A stretch of 64,000 bases of DNA from Ornithodoros turicata (Eukaryota > Arthropoda > Arachnida > Ixodida > Argasidae). A program made the position numbers and the translations under genes. The notes below the pieces were generated by a model, which did no database searches, was not told the DNA's origin, and saw only the letters and a list, made by a program, of their open reading frames with translations. This document shows positions 52,001 to 53,854 of this stretch, piece by piece. The stretch lies in NCBI RefSeq assembly GCF_037126465.1, contig NC_088203.1, forward strand, positions 79,084,168-79,148,167, given 5' to 3'. The number at the start of each line of letters is the position of its first letter. Positions within the stretch are counted from its first letter, which is position 1.

Positions 52001-53854
52001 TTGGAGAGCCGCTAGATAGCGACGCGTATATGTGAAAAAGGTCCATTACTCCACATTTCTGCGTCGCCCCTGCGTCGACGGTAGGTTTCCTATCACGGGT
52101 ACTTTTTTCGAAAAAAAACATCCGCGGATGAAAGATGGGAGTCGCTGAAAAGGTTAGCCAGCTGTAGGACTCGAACCTACACCTTCTGGATTACCGGTCC
52201 AGGGCTCTACCATCCGGGGATTTTGGGACGTCGAAAACTGCCGGCATTTTCTGTATGTTCCGGATCCCAACACTGGTCACAACCCTTAATCGAAATGAGG
52301 AAATAATTGTTGCAGAAGCCTCGTACGCATACCAATTGCAACCGTACCTTGTTATTCCACAGATTGCTCACGTGATTCGAGAGATACGGCACTTTCAGCA
52401 AACTCCGTACAAGATTGAGATGAACCCAAAGGTAGGTGTGCCACATACAGTTATGCACAATGGTGTTAATCCTTGCCTGAATGGTAGTGCGGCACATGTA
52501 CAAATGTAAAAGGAAGATGTCGTGAATGCAAATGAAGAAACAGTGAGATACAAGGAGCAATGACGTAAAATAATTAAAGTAACTAGGTATGCAAGAAAAA
52601 TGGAGCAAGTTCCGACATCCAGTAACTGGGGATTCAACATTCGGTTTCCTTTTTTTTTTTTTTTTTCAAGTCGCGCTGAATGCGGCTCCTAAAATTTGCA
52701 CATAACGTTCAATACTTTTTACCATGATTACACTGCATGTCTATTGCAGGTGCAACACATGTCACATGTTGTGTGCATGTGTACTACAAAGCAGACCACT
52801 AGCATTGTGAAATATTGTTTAAATATTTCTTAACTTGCAATTATCGGTGCGTTTATCAATGCATGCACCTATTTGGTGGCATTCCAGAATTTCAACGTGC
52901 CATTAGCAGCACCCCCTCGCCCACCCAGTGCCTCCCTAATTTAAAACAATATGTTTGCTTTTTCTTTATTATTGTTGTTGTTGACTAATCGTCCAACTCC
53001 TCCTAATCCAAATCTCTCCTCCAAGTCCACCTCTGATGAATCCTTCGAGACTCACTCCTGTTTACCAATTTTGTTGGACCAATCCAATCGCACCTCGTAA
53101 ACATTTTCCTATACTGCCCCGCATGCCCTTTACTGCTATGTCCTAGACAAATAAATATGATGTTCCTTTCTTCTGAATCTCCTTGGAGGGAGGACGAGTT
53201 ATTATTTCAGCTCTTCTCTGTTCTCTTTTCCTGTCAGTGTCTCTAAATTAATGCCAATCAGTGTCTGAAGGACAAAAGTAAAATGCTAACTACAGAGCAG
53301 CCACTTTTTCCCAGCTCCCTCCCTCTCTTTATCTCTCACACACACACACCTCCCCCTCCCCTCTCTTTCTCTCTCTCACACACACACCTCCCTCCCTCCC
53401 CTCTCTTTCTCTCTCACACACATACACCTCCCTCCCTCCCTCTCTTTCTCTCTCACACACACACACCTCCCTCCCTCCCCTCTCTTTCTCTCTCACACAC
53501 ACACACACACCTCCCTCCCTCCCTCCCCGAAGGTCGTATGGCACCCCCCAAAATACTTGCCGGGGACGCCAAAAATGCTTGAATAACCAGTCGATCCAGG
53601 TGTCACACGCCCTATGGAATTCGTACGCCGCTCCCAAGATGAAAATCCTGCTCAAAATCCCCGATTCAGAGGGCTTATAGTCTGCTCGTACGCAGGTGTT
53701 CAACTACCTTCTCGACCCTGGAAGACTAATGCCGGACGAAGAACTGTACCGGCTCAGTCTGTGCCTGGAGCCTCGGCTATCTCGGCTGGGCACCAAGGTC
53801 ACGGCACCCCCCTTCGCCCCCACATATGCCTCAGCCACCACTTCGTCCTCGTGA
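8004..53854 (+). CDS. RasGRF: RasGRF-type Ras/Rho guanine-nucleotide exchange factor (3' 23 coding exons; 5' part outside window)
   Basis: The spliced exons encode about 1,245 residues with the domain order of animal RasGRF1/2: DH (C-terminal part, residues 1 to about 145), PH2 (about 146-345), REM (346 to about 395), low-complexity linker (about 412-890) and CDC25 RasGEF (about 978-1235). RasGRF proteins sit at the inner face of the plasma membrane. The DH-PH unit loads GTP onto Rac-type GTPases and the CDC25 domain loads GTP onto Ras; vertebrate members are calcium/calmodulin-activated through an IQ motif, which here would lie upstream of the window. Diagnostic strings include [38 protein letters not shown] [11 protein letters not shown] and NFTEEGL. 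All 22 junctions are GT-AG and all phases agree, which supports an intact gene. The family call is firm. Exon 10 borders are the weakest part. Confidence 0.95.
8198..9015. other. Intron 1, 5' part, nothing bounded
   Basis: Unique-looking intron sequence from the exon 1 donor to the GAGG minisatellite. No feature recognised. Confidence 0.5.
9016..10190. repeat. Irregular GTGAGG/ATGAGG minisatellite
   Basis: Dense short direct and inverted copies of GTGAGG, ATGAGGGTCCTCATGAGG and CCTCAC/CCTCAT fill 9016-9400 and 9640-10190. A longer direct repeat (TTTGTGAGGGCAAAATTTA and following bases) occurs at about 9826 and 10050. Low-complexity intron DNA; frames in it are artefacts. Confidence 0.85.
9411..9481. 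repeat. Near-perfect palindrome inside the minisatellite
   Basis: CCAAACGCTAACGTTAAACC on the left is matched in inverse by GGTTTAACGTTAGCG and GGCGTTTGG on the right around a short centre. It sits between the two GAGG blocks and has a different composition from them. Confidence 0.8.
10191..11499. other. Intron 1, 3' part
   Basis: No bounded element. A GCGTACGC/CATTGCGCATGCGCAATG palindromic cluster lies at 11381-11456. Confidence 0.4.
11500..11582. mobile_element. Short MITE with CCAAGCAGCACAA ends, copy 1
   Basis: CCAAGCAGCACAAC at 11501 is inverted as GTTGTGCTGCTTGG at 11569-11582, around an inner inverted CCCAATAT/ATATTGGG pair. Related ends occur at 28527-28679. Confidence 0.7.
11699..11809 (+). 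CDS. RasGRF: RasGRF exon 2: DH core helix
   Basis: This 37-codon, phase 0-0 exon reads [20 protein letters not shown] onward to KLEELSR, the most conserved DH helix (CR3 region) of the family. The acceptor is ttttttag at 11691-11698 and the donor is CGC|gtacgt at 11810. The length matches the homologous vertebrate segment residue for residue. Intron 2, which follows, is about 11.4 kb and full of mobile elements. Confidence 0.96.
11810..12743. other. Intron 2, start; nothing bounded
   Basis: Unique-looking sequence with a G run at 12178-12190. No gene seen. Confidence 0.4.
12752..13544. mobile_element. Non-autonomous hAT-like element, 8-bp target duplication
   Basis: GTTGTATG occurs at 12744-12751 and 13545-13552. 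The enclosed ends, CAGACATGTAC and the inverse of CATACTTGTAC, form imperfect inverted repeats. Subterminal AAGTATTTTA/AAGTATTTAA motifs recur at both ends, as is common in hAT relatives. No transposase. Confidence 0.75.
13553..14651. other. Intron 2 stretch, nothing recognised
   Basis: A/T-rich sequence without inverted-repeat boundaries or coding similarity. Confidence 0.4.
14652..14971. mobile_element. A/T-rich MITE with TCATTGTGCCTAATTA ends
   Basis: TTCATTGTGCCTAATTA near 14659 is inverted as TAATTAGGCACAATGA near 14955. The interior repeats the AATTAATTAATTAG motif. Exact ends and target duplication are not resolved. Confidence 0.6.
15174..15508. mobile_element. CAGGGTG-ended MITE carrying a SINE-like 3' segment
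   Basis: Ends CAGGGTGTTCGACGAGAGGA and the inverse of CAGGGTGCTTCACGAGAGGA are flanked by TA on both sides, as for Tc1/mariner-type insertion. The interior ends in CACCATCTTAAAAATAAAG and (GTTT)n, which looks like the 3' end of a retroposon captured inside. Confidence 0.8.
15509..17158. other. Intron 2 stretch, nothing bounded
   Basis: Long T and A runs (15928-15943, 16289-16320) and no inverted-repeat element or coding similarity. Confidence 0.4.
17161..17659. mobile_element. CACTCTTA MITE, outer copy split by a second copy
   Basis: Begins CACTCTTAGAAATGAACTTC and ends TTTTTAAGAGTG, with TA on both sides (17159-17160, 17660-17661). Its left arm (17161-17204) is separated from the rest (17453-17659) by the complete inner copy. 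Rejoining the two parts gives one hairpin MITE of about 250 bp. Confidence 0.9.
17205..17452. mobile_element. CACTCTTA MITE, inner copy
   Basis: A complete hairpin from CACTCGTAAAAATGAACTTC to TTTTTAAGAGTG, flanked by the duplicated dinucleotide AA at 17203-17204 and 17453-17454. The arms pair for almost the full length around a centre with GTGACACTTATGCTGTTC. No coding capacity. Confidence 0.9.
17818..18054. mobile_element. CACTSTTA MITE, divergent subfamily
   Basis: Begins CACTGTTAAAACAGAACTTC and ends with its inverse, with TA on both sides. The outer arms match the 17-kb copies (CATAGCACGCTCCTA), but the centre carries a different stem with AGGCGCC. Confidence 0.88.
18243..18310 (-). mobile_element. 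Probable LINE 3' end fragment
   Basis: Read on the minus strand, TGCCCACGGGCCCTGAGGAT is followed by an (ATAA)n tail, a common ending of CR1/L2-type LINEs in arthropods. No reverse-transcriptase reading frame was recognised next to it. Confidence 0.4.
18610..18765. mobile_element. Degenerate CACTCTTA MITE lacking its ends
   Basis: Retains GATTTGTCTAAAGTG, GGGCGTACGCCTTTTT and CGTTTTCAACAAATCA, which match the inner arms of the 17-kb copies. The terminal CACTCTTA and CACCGCATAGCA blocks are gone. Confidence 0.7.
18863..19464. mobile_element. CAGGGTG-ended palindromic MITE, about 600 bp
   Basis: CAGGGTGTCTCAGCTAAAT on the left pairs with ATTTAACTGAGACACACGG on the right, TA on both sides. Arms of about 200 bases include AAGTATCTGTCCGATACT and its inverse. 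No transposase. Confidence 0.88.
19471..20265. mobile_element. CAGGGTG-type palindromic MITE, about 800 bp, next to the previous one
   Basis: CAGTGTGTTTCACGAAAAAT pairs with ATATTTCGTGAAACACCCTG. The arms run almost to the centre and include GGGCGATACAACGATACGAA and its inverse. TA follows the right end; the left base pair reads TG. It starts six bases after the neighbouring element ends. Confidence 0.88.
20266..21441. other. Intron 2 stretch, A/T-rich
   Basis: TTTATT-type simple repeats at 20875-21060 and an A8G9 run near 20780-20800. No gene or bounded element. Confidence 0.4.
21442..21729. mobile_element. Second MITE family with CACTCTTAAA ends, near-perfect hairpin
   Basis: CACTCTTAAAAAAAAGGGTG pairs with its inverse at the right end; CA flanks both sides (21440-21441, 21730-21731). 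Almost the whole 288 bases form one stem, including CTCCCTCAAGGGAATAGCAT and its inverse. The interior is unrelated to the CACCGCATAGCA family, but the first ten bases are the same. Confidence 0.9.
21830..21990. mobile_element. Short pogo/Tigger-like MITE
   Basis: CATACGGTGAACCCTCGATT pairs with AACCGAGGGTTGACAGTATG. The GT.AACCCTCG core is typical of Tigger-type ends. An internal direct repeat TCAATTTATGAA is present twice. The left side has TA and the right side has CA. Confidence 0.7.
21991..23220. other. Intron 2, 3' end
   Basis: No bounded repeat or extra exon recognised before the exon 3 acceptor. Confidence 0.4.
23221..23338 (+). CDS. RasGRF: RasGRF exon 3: end of DH, start of PH2
   Basis: Encodes [20 protein letters not shown] and continues to FVRQ, the DH C-terminal helix leading into the second PH domain. 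The acceptor is ttccccacag ending at 23220. The donor is CAAG|gtaaca at 23339, phase 1, leaving one G to be completed by exon 4. Confidence 0.96.
23339..24496. other. Intron 3
   Basis: Ordinary intron with a (TGT)n microsatellite at about 24180-24205. A frame at 23789-24121 has no recognisable similarity. Confidence 0.5.
24497..24657 (+). CDS. RasGRF: RasGRF exon 4: PH2 domain, N-terminal beta strands
   Basis: Reads (G)[17 protein letters not shown] then [14 protein letters not shown] and GKLHLVE. It matches the PH2 strands of RasGRF, where vertebrates have QCFLFSKHLIICTR. The acceptor AG at 24495-24496 is the one that restores phase with exon 3; the upstream tract is T/G-rich and moderate. 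The donor is GAG|gtattg at 24658, phase 0. Confidence 0.94.
25188..25956 (-). mobile_element. Tigger/pogo-like element remnant
   Basis: The left end ATTTTCGGCTGATAACGCGC is inverted at the right as GCGTTATCGGCCGGAAAT. Subterminal GCACCGGCGTATAACACGC-type motifs occur on both sides. The interior carries a broken transposase N-terminus on the minus strand. Confidence 0.7.
25339..25620 (-). pseudogene. Broken pogo/Tigger transposase N-terminal fragment
   Basis: On the minus strand one frame reads [14 protein letters not shown], the usual start of pogo-type DNA-binding domains. Another frame continues with [20 protein letters not shown], resembling the CENP-B-type helix-turn-helix (GW..RF..RH.L.LRR.T). 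The two parts lie in different frames, and no catalytic DDE/DDD domain follows, so it cannot encode an active transposase. The assignment is by motif recognition only. Confidence 0.65.
26035..26919. mobile_element. Large CAGGGTG palindrome, about 885 bp
   Basis: CAGGGTGGGTCCACCAACCA pairs with TGGTTGGTGGACCACCCTG, TA on both sides. The arms of about 400 bases include CACACGAGGGGGGAAAGGG and its inverse, with a short unique centre near 26440-26515. Frames inside are mirror artefacts of the palindrome. Confidence 0.92.
27410..27640. mobile_element. CACTCTTA MITE, diverged copy in intron 4
   Basis: Contains GAACTTCATCACATAGCACG, GATTTGTTGAAAACG and the inverse CGTGCTATATGTGGTGAAG. The left end reads CAGTCTT after TA. 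The inner stem differs (AATAGCTCCGCTTCCCG). Confidence 0.8.
27933..28014 (+). CDS. RasGRF: RasGRF exon 5: PH2 domain, middle
   Basis: Encodes [19 protein letters not shown] then FQFIVDDG, corresponding to the VISLIDCTLLEEPE strand region of vertebrate PH2. The acceptor is ctcacactgcag ending at 27932. The donor GGAG|gtaagt at 28015 is a perfect consensus, phase 1. Confidence 0.93.
28159..28488. repeat. GC-rich GGGCTCGGGC element
   Basis: CACTGCACAGGC on the left and GCCCGTGCAGTG on the right are inverse-matched, with many internal GGGCTCGGGC/GCCCGAGCCC copies. Probably a degenerate DNA transposon; no target duplication found. Confidence 0.5.
28527..28679. mobile_element. MITE with CCCAAGCAGCACAA ends, copy 2
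   Basis: CCCAAGCAGCACAATGTACT pairs with AGTACATTGTGCTACTTGGG. Arms of about 50 bases also pair ACTCGACTTTCAG-type sequence. Shares its end with the 11.5-kb element. Confidence 0.8.
28868..30043. mobile_element. Non-autonomous hAT-like element with GGTTCG arrays
   Basis: The exact 8-bp duplication GCTAAAAC is at 28860-28867 and 30044-30051. Ends CAGGGTGCCGCACCG and CGGTTCGACACCCTG. Both subterminal regions hold tandem GGTTCG/GGGTTC units (28897-28925 and 29960-30035). The 1.1-kb interior has no recognisable transposase. Confidence 0.88.
30175..30381 (-). mobile_element. tRNA-derived SINE
   Basis: On the minus strand it begins near CTCGGTGGCTCAGGCGGTAG, which contains an A-box-like TGGCTCAGGCGG, and continues through CGCACGTTAAAGAACCCTCA to GTTGCGACGTAAACCCCCAA and a short AT tail. 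CACGATCTT flanks it at 30166-30174 and 30382-30390. The layout resembles SINEs described in ixodid ticks (Ruka-like), but I cannot confirm the family name. Confidence 0.75.
30391..31613. other. Intron 5 stretch, nothing bounded
   Basis: No exon, SINE or inverted-repeat element recognised. Confidence 0.4.
31628..31758 (+). mobile_element. Hairpin-plus-tail short retroposon-like element, copy 1
   Basis: A long stem (GAAGGGAGTTGCCTCAGGAC and its inverse, with the stem continuing through CGATATTTCGAACA) ends near 31719. A tail follows: TCTCTACCGGTTCGCTGGAT then TTCTACC. TTCACAAATTCTGT flanks it exactly at 31614-31627 and 31759-31772. Copy 2 is at 39571-39665. Not a known SINE to me; no coding capacity. 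Confidence 0.8.
32349..33344 (-). pseudogene. 5'-truncated LINE (CR1/L2/Jockey-like), end of ORF2, split by a MITE
   Basis: Minus-strand translation of 33080-33344 gives [20 protein letters not shown] then [17 protein letters not shown], typical of the C-terminal part of non-LTR reverse transcriptases. Past the inserted MITE (32828-33076) the LINE resumes with [17 protein letters not shown], a familiar ORF2 end. It finishes with GTGAATAAAGATATT and an (ATT)n tail near 32350. The element is 5'-truncated and internally interrupted, hence dead. Confidence 0.82.
32828..33076. mobile_element. CACTCTTA MITE inserted in the LINE
   Basis: CACTCTTAAAAATGAACTTC pairs with its inverse, CA on both sides (32826-32827, 33077-33078). 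The hairpin is nearly perfect and very similar to the inner 17-kb copy. Confidence 0.92.
33345..34372. other. Intron 5 stretch
   Basis: T-rich tracts and a (TC)n microsatellite at about 34041-34066. No gene. Confidence 0.45.
34375..34632. mobile_element. CACTCTTA MITE copy
   Basis: TACTCGTAAAAATGAACTTC pairs with its inverse at the right end, TA on both sides. The first base is T instead of C. An extra AAACAAAAAC near the centre breaks the symmetry. Confidence 0.9.
35133..35377. mobile_element. CACTCTTA MITE, CGAAGAGA subfamily
   Basis: GAACTTCACCGCATAGCACG pairs with CGTGCTATGCGGTGAAGTTC; the inner arms carry CTTCTGATTCGAAGAGA and its inverse. The left terminal bases are lost; the right ends GAGTG. 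Confidence 0.85.
35420..35556. mobile_element. Degenerate CACTCTTA MITE fragment
   Basis: Holds TTGTTGAAAACGGGAGGCGT, GACACTTATGC and CGTCACAAACAGGGGCGTA, matching the inner arms of the family; ends are missing. It lies 190 bases upstream of exon 6. Confidence 0.65.
35747..35958 (+). CDS. RasGRF: RasGRF exon 6: PH2 variable loop and C-terminal strands
   Basis: Encodes a Ser/Gly-rich loop, then [19 protein letters not shown] and [16 protein letters not shown], the end of PH2 including the conserved helix Trp. The acceptor is CAGAAG at 35744-35749. Splicing after the first AG adds one Glu and splicing after the second does not; both keep frame with exon 5. The start given uses the proximal CAG. 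The donor is CAG|gtacag at 35959, phase 0. The Ser/Gly loop looks longer than in vertebrate PH2. Confidence 0.93.
35959..36904. other. Intron 6 start, nothing bounded
   Basis: No element or exon recognised between the exon 6 donor and the minisatellite. Confidence 0.4.
36905..37830. repeat. Minisatellite, about 70-bp unit, roughly a dozen copies
   Basis: Units contain GTGAGGTGAAAGCATTCTTC, GGTGGGTAGCCACGAGGGG and TACTTCACCACATGCAG, in variable order-preserving copies. Single-base differences and a MITE insertion at 37164-37327 make the array old rather than freshly expanded. Confidence 0.88.
37164..37327. mobile_element. Internally deleted CACTCTTA MITE inside the minisatellite
   Basis: Begins CACTGCAAAAACAGAACTTC and ends TTTTTAGAGTG; CA on both sides (37162-37163, 37328-37329). 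The left arm is cut after CACCGCATAGCA and jumps to the centre, so only the right arm is full. Inner sequence belongs to the 35.1-kb subfamily. Confidence 0.88.
37920..38913. mobile_element. Large CAGGGTG palindrome, about 1 kb
   Basis: CAGGGTGTCCCAGAAAACGT pairs with ACGTTTTCTGGGGCACCCTG, TA on both sides. A second inner palindrome (CAGTCCGACGAAAGGAGG and inverse) lies near 38380-38570, and a (CAA)n run at about 38268-38288. No transposase. Confidence 0.92.
39119..39330. mobile_element. Short MITE with GTGTTCAAAATTAAGCTTTC arms
   Basis: GTGTTCAAAATTAAGCTTTC near the left end pairs with GAAAGCTTAATTTTGAACAC before CCTGTA. The right end matches CAGGGTG; the left base block is mutated. TA flanks the right side. 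Confidence 0.75.
39571..39665 (+). mobile_element. Hairpin-plus-tail short retroposon-like element, copy 2
   Basis: GGAAGGGAGTTGCCTCAGGA pairs with its inverse ending CTTCC, around a small inner stem GAAGCCG/CGGCTTC. The tail ACATCTCTACCGGTTCGCTG then GATTTCTAC follows. The 17-bp sequence CCAATAGTCTTGAACTA flanks it exactly (39554-39570 and 39666-39682). Confidence 0.85.
39951..40033 (+). CDS. RasGRF: RasGRF exon 7: PH2 C-terminal helix and PH-REM connector
   Basis: Encodes [15 protein letters not shown] then SVTMPHSI, aligning with CVDNI...TVPHMI of vertebrate RasGRF. The acceptor is cctctttcag ending at 39950. The donor is ATAAG|gtatga at 40034, phase 2. Confidence 0.93.
40101..40176 (+). 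CDS. RasGRF: RasGRF exon 8: PH-REM connector
   Basis: Encodes (R)[19 protein letters not shown] then SCKLPQ, matching the conserved [14 protein letters not shown] segment. The acceptor is ttttctgcag ending at 40100. The donor is CAG|gtaaaa at 40177, phase 0. The intron before it is only 67 bp. Confidence 0.95.
40177..41057. other. Intron 8
   Basis: Ordinary intron with A-rich runs (40385-40395, 40467-40480). No bounded element. Confidence 0.5.
41058..41257 (+). CDS. RasGRF: RasGRF exon 9: REM (RasGEF-N) motif
   Basis: Encodes [19 protein letters not shown] then [15 protein letters not shown], the hallmark REM segment that stabilises the catalytic CDC25 domain, followed by a less conserved tail ending GSALQDSTG. 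The acceptor is gtgttccag ending at 41057. The donor is GG|gtacgt at 41258, phase 2. Confidence 0.96.
41483..41796 (+). CDS. RasGRF: RasGRF exon 10 (borders uncertain): Gly/Gln-rich linker
   Basis: An open frame with two runs of Gly (8 and 6 residues) and a Gln/Ala/Ser-rich segment, in the region where vertebrate RasGRFs have a poorly conserved linker. Two acceptors fit the phase left by exon 9: AG at 41481-41482 after a long C-rich tract, or AG at 41517-41518, which would start the exon at 41519 and drop 12 residues. The donor chosen (41797, AAGT|gtgcgt) is the phase-1 option needed to enter exon 11. A second phase-1 option is CCA|gtatgc at 41668. There is no conserved motif, so the call rests on frame and codon-like GC content. 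Confidence 0.65.
41991..42204 (+). CDS. RasGRF: RasGRF exon 11: Pro-rich linker
   Basis: Encodes [17 protein letters not shown] followed by a Pro-rich stretch ([16 protein letters not shown]) and ending PSEAAA. The acceptor is ttgtttacag ending at 41990. The donor is AT|gtaaga at 42205, phase 2. The segment is not conserved with vertebrates but is cleanly bounded and in frame with exon 12. Confidence 0.82.
42224..42383. mobile_element. MITE, CAGT..TTTATCCAGA family, copy 2, in intron 11
   Basis: CAGTAGTTTATCCAGA on the left and TCTGGATAAACTACTG on the right are exact inverses. It is shorter than copies 1 and 3 and has a C15 run. It fills half of the 309-base intron, starting 20 bases after the donor. 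Confidence 0.85.
42514..42738 (+). CDS. RasGRF: RasGRF exon 12: Ser/Thr/Pro-rich linker
   Basis: Encodes [17 protein letters not shown] and onward to [10 protein letters not shown]. The acceptor is the tandem CAGCAG at 42511-42516; both AGs match the incoming phase 2 and differ by three bases (Ile-Arg versus Met at the junction). The start given uses the first AG. The donor is AG|gtactg at 42739, phase 2. The SP and TP dipeptides suggest phosphorylation sites, which is an inference. Confidence 0.85.
42739..42978. other. Intron 12, 5' part
   Basis: No bounded element before the micro-hairpin at 42979. Confidence 0.4.
42979..43044. mobile_element. 66-bp hAT-like micro-MITE hairpin
   Basis: TAGGGTGCCTGAATACTAGC pairs with GCTAGTATTGAGGCACCCTA. 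GTCCCGT plus one variable base flanks each side (42971-42978, 43045-43052), consistent with an 8-bp hAT-type duplication with one change. Confidence 0.75.
43045..43587. other. Intron 12, 3' part
   Basis: Frames at 43173-43461 overlap and show no similarity; nothing bounded. Confidence 0.4.
43588..43847 (+). CDS. RasGRF: RasGRF exon 13: Pro/Gln-rich linker
   Basis: Encodes (R)[17 protein letters not shown], then a Pro/Ala/Thr-rich run and [18 protein letters not shown]. The acceptor is tttaatacgcag ending at 43587. The donor is GGAG|gtatgc at 43848, phase 1. Open frame continues past the donor into a transposon, but phase and consensus favour this end. Confidence 0.85.
43917..44757. mobile_element. 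Large CAGGGTG palindrome, about 840 bp
   Basis: CAGAGACCGTCACGTAACGT pairs with ACGTTACGTGACGCACCCTG, TA on both sides. Arms of over 300 bases contain GCGGCTACCTTCTGGGAATT and its inverse. It lies only 69 bases after exon 13. Confidence 0.9.
44758..45227. other. Intron 13, 3' part
   Basis: T18 run near 44950-44967 and short tracts; no element. Confidence 0.4.
45228..45590 (+). CDS. RasGRF: RasGRF exon 14: Ser-rich linker with conserved Ala-Phe-Ala patch
   Basis: Encodes [18 protein letters not shown], a duplicated TPRSSFQ motif, then [16 protein letters not shown], which resembles the SAASAFAIATAG patch of vertebrate RasGRF linkers. The acceptor AG at 45226-45227 gives the required phase 1 entry; the AG at 45231-45232 would break frame. 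The donor CCG|gtaagt at 45591 is a strong consensus, phase 1. Confidence 0.9.
45729..45954. mobile_element. MITE, CAGT..TTTATCCAGA family, copy 3
   Basis: Begins CAGTGATTTATCCAGAC and shares long blocks with copy 1, including AGGGGGTGCCCTTGCGATTT-like sequence and CTTTAGACACATGTCGGTAA. The right end is degraded (TTGCTAAACCATTG). Confidence 0.85.
46039..46180. mobile_element. Short MITE with GGTTTCACCAAC ends
   Basis: GGTTTCACCAACGCTGGTTA pairs with TAATCAGGGTTGGTGAAACC. A/T-rich interior with GTTAACTT and AATGTTA motifs. No coding. Confidence 0.8.
46498..46637 (+). CDS. RasGRF: RasGRF exon 15: linker end and helix before CDC25
   Basis: A Gly/Pro-rich start leads to [20 protein letters not shown], aligning with the vertebrate [13 protein letters not shown] helix that packs with the REM domain. 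The acceptor is tctacgtcacag ending at 46497. The donor is CAG|gtgccg at 46638, phase 0. Confidence 0.95.
46708..46887 (+). CDS. RasGRF: RasGRF exon 16: REM-CDC25 helical region
   Basis: This 60-codon phase 0-0 exon reads [19 protein letters not shown] and ends [11 protein letters not shown], matching the DFE.N.ELK...LEEV segment of RasGRF. The acceptor is ttccatctag ending at 46707. The donor is ATT|gtatgt at 46888. The preceding intron is only 70 bp. Confidence 0.94.
46888..47350. other. Intron 16
   Basis: No element recognised; T-rich run near 46962-46980. Confidence 0.4.
47351..47448 (+). CDS. RasGRF: RasGRF exon 17: start of the CDC25 catalytic domain
   Basis: Encodes [20 protein letters not shown] then [12 protein letters not shown], the opening helices of the RasGEF fold (SALEIAEQLTLLDH in vertebrates). 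The acceptor is tgccctacag ending at 47350. The donor is GA|gtgagt at 47449, phase 2. Confidence 0.95.
47525..47609 (+). CDS. RasGRF: RasGRF exon 18: CDC25 domain
   Basis: Encodes (E)[19 protein letters not shown] then LLMTRRFND, the EEFLGQGWMK block. The acceptor is cctttttcag ending at 47524. The donor is GAC|gtgagt at 47610, phase 0. Confidence 0.95.
47610..48164. other. Intron 18, 5' part
   Basis: No bounded element. A frame at 47668-47934 shows no family similarity. Confidence 0.4.
48165..48733. mobile_element. MITE with AGACCT..GTTTACAAA ends, about 570 bp
   Basis: The left arm AGACCTCTCTCTGTTTACAA through CAACTTGGTAGACTGGAACTA pairs with the right arm TAGTTCAAGTCTACCAAATTG through TAGGTCT. 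The right half (about 48470-48690) recurs at 49719-49940. No clear target duplication. Confidence 0.8.
49080..49277 (+). CDS. RasGRF: RasGRF exon 19: CDC25 catalytic core
   Basis: This 66-codon phase 0-0 exon contains [20 protein letters not shown] then [11 protein letters not shown], the core helices of the CDC25 domain. The acceptor is actacgcag ending at 49079. The donor is ACG|gtgcgt at 49278. Confidence 0.96.
49351..49430 (+). CDS. RasGRF: RasGRF exon 20: CDC25 domain
   Basis: Encodes [20 protein letters not shown] then MRDALH, matching the KLQ.LVSSEGRFKNLREAL region. The acceptor is tccgttgcag ending at 49350. The donor is CACAG|gtacgt at 49431, phase 2. Confidence 0.95.
49501..49618 (+). 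CDS. RasGRF: RasGRF exon 21: CDC25 domain, helical hairpin region
   Basis: Encodes [18 protein letters not shown] then [18 protein letters not shown], the most conserved part of RasGEF domains (PYLG.YL.DL.FI.EG). The acceptor is tttctcccag ending at 49500. The donor is ATG|gtgagg at 49619, phase 0. Confidence 0.97.
49719..50350. repeat. Composite repeat: part of the 48-kb MITE joined into the 6.4-kb repeat family
   Basis: 49719-49940 matches 48470-48690 (for example AGACAGACTGAAACCGAAAC, TTCGCCCCCTAGCTTCGGG). From about 49950 onward the sequence matches 6455-6850 (GCTGGATCACG, ACTTCGACGTGCGGGCCAAT). The left part of the second family (CTAGCGCTCGGAAAT) reappears before the first at 49676, which implies an insertion of one into the other. 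Confidence 0.75.
50351..52140. other. Intron 21 stretch
   Basis: No exon or well-bounded element. Related short blocks such as GCCATTTTGGGTGGCA occur twice (about 51339 and 51840), suggesting a degenerate repeat. Confidence 0.4.
52153..52222 (-). tRNA. tRNA-like sequence, 5'-incomplete (loop reads GGU)
   Basis: On the minus strand GGATGGTAGAGC, an anticodon arm CTGGA-CCGGTAA-TCCAG and a T arm GTAGG-TTCGAGT-CCTAC are present, followed by AGCTGGC and then TTTT. The B box GGTTCGAGTCC is perfect. The 5' acceptor strand that should pair with AGCTGGC and the left D stem are missing, and position 33 is C. Likely a tRNA pseudogene or SINE head. It lies 140 bases before exon 22. Confidence 0.45.
52363..52431 (+). 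CDS. RasGRF: RasGRF exon 22: CDC25 C-terminal helix
   Basis: This 23-codon phase 0-0 exon reads [20 protein letters not shown] then NPK, matching ISHIIREIRQFQQT.Y.I. The acceptor is gttattccacag ending at 52362. The donor is AAG|gtaggt at 52432. Confidence 0.95.
52432..53317. other. Intron 22, 5' part
   Basis: T17 run at 52651-52667. 53080-53165 (ending TAGACAAATAAATATGATG) resembles a retroposon 3' end but is not certain. Confidence 0.4.
53318..53527. repeat. Minisatellite of CTCTCTTT/CACACACA/CCTCCCTCC units
   Basis: About five units of 40-50 bases, each with TCTCTTTCTCTCTCACACAC followed by ACCTCCCTCCC, in the last intron about 170 bases upstream of the final exon. Minus-strand frames through it are low-complexity artefacts. 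Confidence 0.9.
53696..53854 (+). CDS. RasGRF: RasGRF exon 23: C-terminus and stop
   Basis: Encodes [20 protein letters not shown] then [11 protein letters not shown] and a short divergent tail ending TTSSS before TGA at 53852-53854. It corresponds to the YLLD...DEE.LYE.SL.IEP.L end of vertebrate RasGRF, with roughly 20 extra C-terminal residues. The acceptor is gctcgtacgcag ending at 53695. Confidence 0.95.
   Translation: MFNYLLDPGRLMPDEELYRLSLCLEPRLSRLGTKVTAPPFAPTYASATTSSS

Noticed and set aside
53329..53703. 124-codon minus-strand frame rich in Cys/Val/Arg/Glu
   Set aside because: It is translation of the CA/CT minisatellite.
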